Below are positions 1 through 5,640 of a stretch of DNA of 8,695 nucleotides, piece by piece. The notes under the pieces were generated by a model. It saw only the letters and a list, made by a program, of their open reading frames with translations. It was not told where the DNA came from and did not search any database. This stretch comes from Bacteroidota bacterium. Its GTDB lineage: Bacteria > Bacteroidota > Bacteroidia > Bacteroidales > UBA4417. Made by a program: the position numbers and the translations under genes. Position 1 is the stretch's first letter, and every line of letters starts with the position of its first letter. The DNA is taken from contig JAIFMH010000067.1 in assembly GCA_020048595.1 (NCBI GenBank), positions 1 to 8,695 on the forward strand, in the 5' to 3' direction.

Positions 1-53
1 CACGACACTCGGGATAATAAACTGAGGGCTTTTTGTTGCATAGTCTTTTTCCA

Positions 54-125
54 TGATTTTGGATGTTGTAACTAAATATCATGTTTTTACACGATATCGA
101 ACCTACTAATATAGTTAGATATTTG
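54..125 (+). promoter_or_regulatory. Promoter-like block, copy 1
   Basis: This block aligns without gaps to 1801-1847 over its first 47 bases (about 34 identities by eye). Shared words include TGATTTTG, AATATC and TTTACA-GATA. It then ends in GATATTTG (118-125), one base from the Bacteroidota -7 consensus TAnnTTTG, at the same distance within one base as in copy 2. The conserved part lies upstream of and across where the -33 box would sit, so it may be an activator site rather than a bare promoter. If used, the transcript for the OmpA-like gene would have a leader of nearly 300 bases. Direction is inferred from the downstream genes. Confidence 0.5.
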
Positions 126-302
126 CATTCAACAATACAAATTGCCGGAAATATTCAGTCTGAGATGCAATGGTGTGTTTACTCATACTATACCGCCTGA
201 TCAGGAACAGCAATCTATCATTGAATTACTTCAGAAAATAGCTGTTGACTTAATACGAAGAATGGATTTATTATTCTTAAACAGTAATTTTCGTATCCGC
301 TA

Positions 303-388
303 TTAATCCTAAAAAAATGACCATTGCCCTGTATTGTTTTTACAAATAAGGATTAAGATAGCAACTTTAAGTTGATCAATTATAATCC
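303..388 (+). promoter_or_regulatory. Possible leader with competing inverted repeats
   Basis: TTAATCCT (303-310) is an exact inverted match to AGGATTAA (349-356). The same arm, GGATTA (350-355), also matches TAATCC (383-388), so two pairings compete for it. Between the second pair lies CAACTTTAAGTTG (362-374), a six-base dyad around a central T. It could be a small hairpin or an operator for a dimeric regulator. The block ends 32 bases before the OmpA-like start codon. In AT-rich DNA short matches arise by chance, so this is only a candidate. Confidence 0.25.
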
Positions 389-420
389 ACTATTATTTTA
401 AATCAAAAAAAAGAACTCGT

Positions 421-1644
421 ATGAAAAAATTGTTTTTTTACTTTGGATTAATTACAGTTATGATTGCTTCATCAAAAGTAGTCAACGCAAAAATTGATGG
501 TGAACAGAATACTAAAAATCAGGCAAATAATAAGGCCAATTCCGTGGTTGACCAAAGTATTGTTATTAGTCTCAATGCTGTCAAAAGTGGTGTGAAAAAT
601 CTTTTTCTGACGCAAACGAGTTCACCAACATTTGAAACCACTGATACGCAGAAATCGGCACCGGATATACAATCAGAGCCTTCTGAAAACCAAACTGATA
701 CGGTAAAAACATCGCAACCCAGCTTTCAGTCCTATTCAAAATTCGACTTTATACCGGGAGCAAAAGTTATTTTCTTCGATGATTTCACAGAAACGGCTGT
801 GGGCGATTTCCCTGCAAACTGGAATACGAACTCTACGGGCGAAATAGTTACCACTAATTTTTTCCCGGGTAACTGGTTTAAGATGAAAGGCTCGGGTAGT
901 ATTTATCCTGATGAAGCACTTATGTTGCCGGATAATTATACCATTGAGTTTGACATAATCGCTTCTACTGAAGATGAGGGCGTTTATGCCTCTGAATTTG
1001 GATTTTATATTTACAGTGCTAAAAATCCAAAAGATTTAACGGAAGGTGGATCTGCACCAGGCCTAAAAGGTGGTATCAAAATGACTTTTGGTTACCACAG
1101 CACTTATGGTGCTTACGACGAAACAGGGTACACCATCGAAGGAGCCAAGAATGATGCTGTGATGGAAGTTGGTAAGAAGTACCATCTTTCATTTTGGGTT
1201 CAAAAAACCAGGCTGCGAGTTTATCTTGATCAAAACAAGATTTTTGATTTACCTAAAGTATTCAAGCCAGGTTTTCTATGCAACCAGATGCGTTTTGAAC
1301 TTTGGCGGTTGAGTAACCCGATGATTACCAATTTCAGGATAGCTGCCGGATTGCCTGATACCCACAACAAGCTTATCACTGAGGGGAAATTAGTTAGCTA
1401 CAACGAAGTTCCCGATGTTAAAGTAAAAATTATCGGCCATACGGATGCTGATGGCGACGACAGTAAAAACAAGGACTTATCGAAACGCCGGGCAGCCGCT
1501 GTAAAAGCAGAACTTGTCAAAACTTTTGGAGTAAATACTGACAGGTTAGAAATAGATGGAATGGGTGAAAGTAAACCCGTTGCCCCAAACGACACACCTG
1601 TAAATAGGGCGCTAAACCGCAGGGTTGAGTTTATTAAATTGTAA
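421..1644 (+). CDS. Exported LamG/ConA-like protein with truncated OmpA C-terminal domain
   Basis: This is a 407-residue exported protein. Residues 1-23 are a signal peptide (lysines, hydrophobic core, cleavage after VNA). Residues 24-110 are a Ser/Thr/Gln/Asn-rich linker. Residues 112-312 resemble a laminin-G/concanavalin-like beta-sandwich (FFDDFTE start, many aromatic strands). Residues 321-407 match the OmpA C-terminal peptidoglycan-binding domain, with GHTDADGD (339-346), LSKRRA (353-358) and the closing NRRVEF. D342 and R357 occupy the two positions known in OmpA to bind diaminopimelate, 15 residues apart as expected. Oddly, KLVSY (323-327) runs straight into NEVPDVKVKI. The family normally has roughly 26 more residues here, containing the first strand and helix (an xFDxxSxxIKPES-type segment). 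The protein probably sits in the periplasm or outer membrane and touches peptidoglycan, though the shortened domain may be impaired. The ATG follows an A-rich leader with no Shine-Dalgarno sequence, and the signal peptide supports this start. Confidence 0.85.
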   Translation: MKKLFFYFGLITVMIASSKVVNAKIDGEQNTKNQANNKANSVVDQSIVISLNAVKSGVKNLFLTQTSSPTFETTDTQKSAPDIQSEPSENQTDTVKTSQPSFQSYSKFDFIPGAKVIFFDDFTETAVGDFPANWNTNSTGEIVTTNFFPGNWFKMKGSGSIYPDEALMLPDNYTIEFDIIASTEDEGVYASEFGFYIYSAKNPKDLTEGGSAPGLKGGIKMTFGYHSTYGAYDETGYTIEGAKNDAVMEVGKKYHLSFWVQKTRLRVYLDQNKIFDLPKVFKPGFLCNQMRFELWRLSNPMITNFRIAAGLPDTHNKLITEGKLVSYNEVPDVKVKIIGHTDADGDDSKNKDLSKRRAAAVKAELVKTFGVNTDRLEIDGMGESKPVAPNDTPVNRALNRRVEFIKL

Positions 1645-1983
1645 CCTGAACGTTAAACTAGGGGAGGGAAAGCAAGAAATTTCTGAAAATAAAAAAACGG
1701 AGTATCAGTAGGCATGCAATTACCAGGTTGGCTCCTTCGTAAACCGGATGTTTATTTAATAACTTTTGGTTACTGGCCGTGCTAAATCTCCTTTTTTTTG
1801 TGATTTTGAACCTATTACGTCAATATCCTGTATTTACATGATACCAATCGGGTATTATAAGCCTATATTTGTATCTAATATATAACATATATAATATGAA
1901 ATAGCCAGGAGCTATAAATAGGTTACAAATACAATGAATATTTTCCTGAATTAGTAATTCTGAACAATTTAAAGCTCAAAAAA
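1645..1983. other. Intergenic region between OmpA-like and RCC1 genes
   Basis: No open frame here looks coding. The part nearest the OmpA-like stop contains a ten-base palindrome, AGAAATTTCT (1675-1684), but no clear GC-rich stem followed by a T-run, so no terminator is called. A run of eight Ts at about 1792-1799 lies directly before the second promoter-like block. From 1872 to 1983 the DNA is very AT-rich and would form a leader of about 105 bases for the RCC1 gene. Confidence 0.6.
1801..1871 (+). promoter_or_regulatory. Promoter-like block, copy 2, with TATATTTG box
   Basis: TATATTTG (1864-1871) fits the Bacteroidota -7 consensus TAnnTTTG exactly. The 47 bases from 1801 align without gaps to 54-100 before the OmpA-like gene, and the distance from that block to the -7 box is conserved within one base. 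A good -33 TTTG is not seen at the expected spacing. Together with the conserved upstream block, this hints at activator-dependent transcription or a non-primary sigma factor. The likely target is the RCC1 gene starting at 1984. Confidence 0.6.
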
Positions 1984-3345
1984 ATGAAAATAATTCTATT
2001 CTTTCTTATCCTTATTGCCAGCTTAAATTCAAACGGTCAGTGCTGGAGCAAAATATCAGCCGGAGATTATCATACACTCGCTATTAGTGTTGATGGCGAG
2101 CTTTGGGCCTGGGGTGACAATTACAATGGTGAACTTGGCGATGGAACAACAATAAACAGAACAACCCCGACATTTATAAATAATTCTTCCTGGCAAGAGG
2201 TTTCGGCAGGACTGAGTCATTCGCTTGGCCTCAAGAGCGATGGAACTTTATGGGCATGGGGACGCAACGGAACAGGTCAGTTAGGTGATGGAACGGATAT
2301 AGATAATCACTTCGTCACACAGGTTGGAGCTGCTGACAATTGGATGAGCATGGCTGCAGGCGCAAACCATTCAACAGCTATTAAATCCGACGGAACTTTA
2401 TGGGCCTGGGGAAGCGATGAGTACGGACAGCTTGGAGATGGCGGAACAAATAGTGCTAAGCCTGCACCCACACAAGTAGGTTCAGAAACAACCTGGAAAA
2501 AAGTTTTTGCCAGTGAATACAATACGTATGCCATAAAACAGGATGGAACGCTTTGGGGTTTTGGCCGCAATAACGTTGGCCAGGTGGGCGATGGAACTAC
2601 TGTTCATAAAAATGTATCTGTGCAGATTGGTACAGCCACAAACTGGTCCGAAATTTCGAGTGGGCGGTATTTTGCAGTAGGCATACAAACAGATGGTTCA
2701 CTATGGGCCTGGGGTGATAATTTTTACGGGCAGTTGGGTGATGGTACAAATATTGGAAAAACCATTCCAACCAAAATTGGAGCCGGCACAGATTGGAAAA
2801 TCATAGCTTGTGGAGCTGAACACACAGTTTCACAACTAACCAATGGAAATGTTTATGCTTGGGGAAATGGACAAAATGGCGCTTTAGGAAATAACAATGA
2901 TGCCAATCAAAACTCACCCGTATCAGTAAATATAAACAATGTGCAATCCATTTCCTGTGGATCATATCATTCTTTGGCAATAAAAAATGATAACAAGTTA
3001 TGGGCCTGGGGTTATAATGGCAGCAATCAATTTGGTAATGGAACAGGAACGAATTCTTTAATTCCTGTCGAAGTTGCCTGTCCAACACTAACAGCTATCA
3101 GTTTTCAAGAAGCAGCTAACAGTTTTAAAATATTTCCAAATCCGGTTAAAGATGTTTTAATTATTCGAAATCTGGCAGGTGTATCTTTCGAAAGAGTTAT
3201 AATTACCGATCTGACCGGGAAAAAAATCAGGGAACAAACCGGCAATCAAACCCAGGTAGATGTATCACAATTACCGCCGGGAATGTATCTGATACACTTA
3301 GCTTCTGAAGGGAATAAATCTTCTACCAAATTCATTAAACGCTAA
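1984..3345 (+). CDS. Secreted RCC1-repeat beta-propeller with T9SS type A sorting domain
   Basis: This is a 453-residue protein. Residues 1-19 are a signal peptide ending NGQ, and the mature protein would start at C20. This is not a convincing lipobox. Residues 20-367 form seven RCC1-type repeats with a period of 49-51 residues (anchor positions W21, W70, W120, W171, W221, W271 and V320), each built around SAG-HS-AIK-DGTLWAWG-N-GQLGDGT. Seven repeats match a complete seven-bladed propeller; repeats 6 and 7 are the most diverged. Residues 380-453 are a T9SS type A sorting domain: FKIFPNP near its start, a DLTGK turn, LPPGMYLI and the basic end KFIKR. The family rule is that this domain directs passage through the T9SS across the outer membrane and is then removed, often with surface anchoring. 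Bacterial RCC1 proteins of this kind have no settled substrate; a protein-protein or glycan-binding role is inference. The ATG follows an A-rich stretch. Confidence 0.93.
   Translation: MKIILFFLILIASLNSNGQCWSKISAGDYHTLAISVDGELWAWGDNYNGELGDGTTINRTTPTFINNSSWQEVSAGLSHSLGLKSDGTLWAWGRNGTGQLGDGTDIDNHFVTQVGAADNWMSMAAGANHSTAIKSDGTLWAWGSDEYGQLGDGGTNSAKPAPTQVGSETTWKKVFASEYNTYAIKQDGTLWGFGRNNVGQVGDGTTVHKNVSVQIGTATNWSEISSGRYFAVGIQTDGSLWAWGDNFYGQLGDGTNIGKTIPTKIGAGTDWKIIACGAEHTVSQLTNGNVYAWGNGQNGALGNNNDANQNSPVSVNINNVQSISCGSYHSLAIKNDNKLWAWGYNGSNQFGNGTGTNSLIPVEVACPTLTAISFQEAANSFKIFPNPVKDVLIIRNLAGVSFERVIITDLTGKKIREQTGNQTQVDVSQLPPGMYLIHLASEGNKSSTKFIKR
2041..3084 (+). repeat. Seven tandem RCC1 repeat units (about 150 bases each)
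   Basis: The coding DNA is itself repetitive. The word TGGGC(C/A)TGGGG encoding WAWG recurs around 2104, 2252, 2402, 2705 and 3002. The context GA(T/C)GGAACTTTATGGGC is shared by units 2 and 3. Units 4 and 6 have drifted (LWGFG and VYAWG). The units share enough DNA to recombine, so copy number could vary between strains or be collapsed in assembly. Seven is, however, the structurally expected number. Confidence 0.9.
3121..3342 (+). other. T9SS type A sorting domain (coding segment)
   Basis: This segment encodes residues 380-453 of the RCC1 protein. It has the usual order: FPNP motif, strand with LII, DLTGKK turn, LPPGMYLIHL strand, then a final short strand ending in Lys-Arg. It is the only such domain in the window. 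The OmpA-like protein and the two TPR proteins lack one, so they are expected to stay in the periplasm or outer membrane. Confidence 0.9.
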
Positions 3346-3399
3346 AATACATCCGTGTAATTAATTTGATTACCGAATAAGCAATTAAAATACATCTCA
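3346..3399 (+). promoter_or_regulatory. Short gap with 11-base direct repeat before first TPR gene
   Basis: TAAAATACATC occurs at 3343-3353, overlapping the RCC1 stop codon, and again at 3386-3396 just before the next start codon. Between them TTAATTTG (3361-3368, allowing one base slip) is one base off a -7 box. The gap is short and lacks a terminator, so read-through from the RCC1 gene is possible. ACCGA followed by ATAAGCAAT here resembles a block before the second TPR gene. Confidence 0.3.
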
Positions 3400-5445
3400 A
3401 TGAAAAACGTCCTCCTGGTAGTTAGTATGTTGATTTTAGTGAATACTTCGTTTGCACAAACCAAAACCAAACCGGCAGAAAAGCCTCCCACACAAAAGGA
3501 GATGGAGGAAATGATGAAAGAGATGCAGCAAGGAATGGAGGAAATGAGCCCGGAGGATAAAAAAGCGATGGAGGACATGGGTGTTAAAATGCCTTCAATG
3601 AATGGCCTGCCTCAGTTAACCGACCAGCAAATACAGGATGCCAATGCGGCGAACAATAGGATTGTGCCGGAAAAAGATATTGCAAGAATTGCCAAAGCCT
3701 CATCCGTAACTATAAACGATGCAGGTATGCCTGCCTATATTGATAAGATTCATTCCCTGGTTTGCGGAAAAATGAAGCCGGACTATTTAGCAAGAGCTGA
3801 AGAAGTTCATAAATCACTTTCTCAAAACAGCTCTTCTTCACATGATGTAAGCCAGTATGCCGTTGCTGTTCTGATTGACGGCAAACCCATGCTGGCACTA
3901 TACCTGTTGGGCAAATCCTGTAAAAAGCTTCCCGATGCTGATAACCTGAATAATTATGCCGCAGTACTTACAAATTTTGGTGCCGAACAATACGCCATCC
4001 CAATTTTAAATAACCTGAATACTCGTTATCCTCAAAATAGCACCATTTACAATAACCTCGGCCAGGCATGGTTTGGATTGGGTGATATAGAAAAGGCGGG
4101 TGAATATATCGACAAAGCTATACGCTTGTACGCATATCATCCGCAGGCAAATTTCACCAAGTGCCTGATTGAAGAAAGCAAAGGGAACATGCTGGCGTCT
4201 GTTGATGCCGCAAAAAAAAGTATAAAATATGGCTACAGTCTTAAAAAAGCTGATAAACTTGAAAAATTGGGTTACAAATTAAAAAGCGAAGATTTAAATT
4301 GGGATCCGCCCATGCCAAAAGATGAACTGGGTCTTTCAAAATTCAATTGGCCTGAGTACCCTAAAAATGTAGAAGATTGTAAATTGCTGGAACCAGCCTG
4401 GGAGGTGTTCAAGGAAGAATGCAACAGCAAAATCAGTGAGTTGCAGGGTCAGAAAGAAATTTTGGAGAACCAGATGTTAGCTCAGCAAGAATCGCGCACA
4501 TCACAACTTCTGCAAGCCAGCCAGACAGGTTCACAGGCAACGCTTTTTCCGGAAATGGCTTACAAGGCATTTATTAAACTGGGACCAATGGTAAAGGGAT
4601 TTGAAGCAGTTAATAATTATGTTTTTGCTGATAAATTTGAAGCTGTTATGGTTGCCAAAGATAAATTGGATGAACTGGAAAATATAGAAAATACTGAAAT
4701 GGCAGCCTTTTACGAAAAATACAAGGATCAGTTTGGCGAAGGGAAACCTAATCCGTATGCAGCGGCCTGTAGTGATGAAAACGCCATCCGAAATAAATTT
4801 TTAAATAATGCCAACACATTGATGCAACAAACTGAACGGATTTATTTAAATGCTGTGAACGGCCAGACAGATAAGCTCCTATACTACCGTAAATATACTC
4901 AATGGCCTGATGAATATGCATATACAACAGTGGTTGCTCAAATTAGCTGGCTAACCATGATCAGCAGTCAAATAGTGTCGTTTAGAGATGAAAGCAATCA
5001 CTGTAAATATGCACAGGATGGTGAAAAGCCTAAAATGGATTCATTGCAGAATTTTGATGATGTTGCATGCAAATATGTCAGTACTACCAATCTGGGATGC
5101 TTTTCAATCAGATCGCAATGCAGCCGCTTGATTGGTGAATTTGATTGCGGTGGTATAACAATAAAGGCAAAACAGAACGATGAAACCAACAGGTTTTCCG
5201 GTAGTGTTTATGTTGGTGCTAGCAAGAGCGTAAGTGTCGGGAAAGGACCGCTTTCTGCCGAGGCCGAACTCACTGCTGCCGTAGGCGTTGAATTGGATGA
5301 AAGCGGCAAAACAGACGTTGTTGCAAAAGTTGGTGCAAATGTTAATGTTGCCGGGCAAACAGTAGCTGGTGTTGAAGGTAGAGCCGGAGTAAACAGTGGC
5401 CCCAGCATTAGTGGAAAAGGTATGCTGTCAGGGATTGACAAGTGA
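3400..5445 (+). CDS. Exported TPR protein with Met-rich helix and Cys/Gly-rich C-terminus (paralogue 1)
   Basis: This is a 681-residue protein of unknown function. Residues 1-20 are a signal peptide ending SFAQ. Residues 31-67 are a charged helix with about ten methionines. The family-like motif IVPEKDIARI is at 88-97. Residues 181-281 hold three TPR-like helix pairs (NNYAAVLTNFG; YNNLGQAWFGLGDIEKA; a weaker third). A coiled-coil stretch is predicted by eye at about 338-372. C457 and C535 flank a helical domain and match C428 and C508 of the next gene, so they may form a disulfide. Residues 557-583 contain four cysteines (C557, C567, C574, C583). Residues 586-681 are Gly/Ala/Val-rich with alternating hydrophobics, suggesting beta-strands. 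There is no T9SS sorting domain or long membrane helix, so a periplasmic or outer-membrane-associated place is likely. TPRs imply protein binding. The start is supported by the signal peptide. Confidence 0.85.
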   Translation: MKNVLLVVSMLILVNTSFAQTKTKPAEKPPTQKEMEEMMKEMQQGMEEMSPEDKKAMEDMGVKMPSMNGLPQLTDQQIQDANAANNRIVPEKDIARIAKASSVTINDAGMPAYIDKIHSLVCGKMKPDYLARAEEVHKSLSQNSSSSHDVSQYAVAVLIDGKPMLALYLLGKSCKKLPDADNLNNYAAVLTNFGAEQYAIPILNNLNTRYPQNSTIYNNLGQAWFGLGDIEKAGEYIDKAIRLYAYHPQANFTKCLIEESKGNMLASVDAAKKSIKYGYSLKKADKLEKLGYKLKSEDLNWDPPMPKDELGLSKFNWPEYPKNVEDCKLLEPAWEVFKEECNSKISELQGQKEILENQMLAQQESRTSQLLQASQTGSQATLFPEMAYKAFIKLGPMVKGFEAVNNYVFADKFEAVMVAKDKLDELENIENTEMAAFYEKYKDQFGEGKPNPYAAACSDENAIRNKFLNNANTLMQQTERIYLNAVNGQTDKLLYYRKYTQWPDEYAYTTVVAQISWLTMISSQIVSFRDESNHCKYAQDGEKPKMDSLQNFDDVACKYVSTTNLGCFSIRSQCSRLIGEFDCGGITIKAKQNDETNRFSGSVYVGASKSVSVGKGPLSAEAELTAAVGVELDESGKTDVVAKVGANVNVAGQTVAGVEGRAGVNSGPSISGKGMLSGIDK

Positions 5446-5640
5446 AGTAAATCAATCAGTTAAGTGGTAAATTGTTTATGAAATAACCATGATAGTAAAA
5501 CACCAACCAGAGATGACTGTAAGGTTTATAATAGCGTGTTCCCCGTCTGCATCGGGTAGGCTTCTGACTTTTAAAAAACACCTGCGAAACAAGCATTAAT
5601 ACCGATGAAAATAAGCAATGAATTAATCAATTAATAACCT
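5446..5640 (+). promoter_or_regulatory. Intergenic region with hairpin between the two TPR genes
   Basis: CCCG (5542-5545) pairs with CGGG (5553-5556) around a seven-base loop, with AGC (5533-5535) and GCT (5560-5562) as a possible outer stem. It is followed shortly by TTTT. This may be a weak terminator or attenuator, leaving some read-through into the second TPR gene. No good TAnnTTTG box was found. ACCGA…ATAAGCAAT (5601-5619) resembles the leader of the first TPR gene. Confidence 0.3.

Larger units (their letters stand above)
1..420. other. Intergenic region with promoter-like block and long leader
   Basis: No convincing gene is present. The stretch contains a promoter-like block (54-125) that recurs before the RCC1 gene, and a potentially structured leader (303-388) just before the OmpA-like gene. 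An open frame at 115-306 encodes a helix-like tail (…IIELLQKIAVDLIRR…) but has no ATG before 262 and begins inside the promoter block, so it is not called as a gene. Near the left edge (about 8-35) a five-pair stem (CTCGG with CTGAG) precedes a T-run. It could be the weak terminator of a gene to the left, but it is too short to call. Confidence 0.6.

Noticed and set aside
8..35. Terminator-like stem at the left edge
   Set aside because: Only five pairs including one G-T, with a short T-run. No upstream gene is visible to justify it.
115..306. Open frame of about 63 codons with a helical tail (IIELLQKIAVDLIRR)
   Set aside because: No ATG before position 262, no leader, overlaps the promoter-like block, and no family recognised. 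It could be a gene remnant but cannot be supported.
1675..1684. Perfect ten-base palindrome AGAAATTTCT after the OmpA-like gene
   Set aside because: Short and AT-rich, no T-run after it. Expected by chance.
2038..2043. Possible lipoprotein cysteine C20 in the RCC1 protein
   Set aside because: The preceding residues are NGQ rather than a lipobox, and T9SS cargo normally uses a standard signal peptide.
2801..3088. 95-residue minus-strand frame
   Set aside because: Antisense to RCC1 repeats 6-7. The His/Tyr-rich sequence has no domain character, and it is a shadow.
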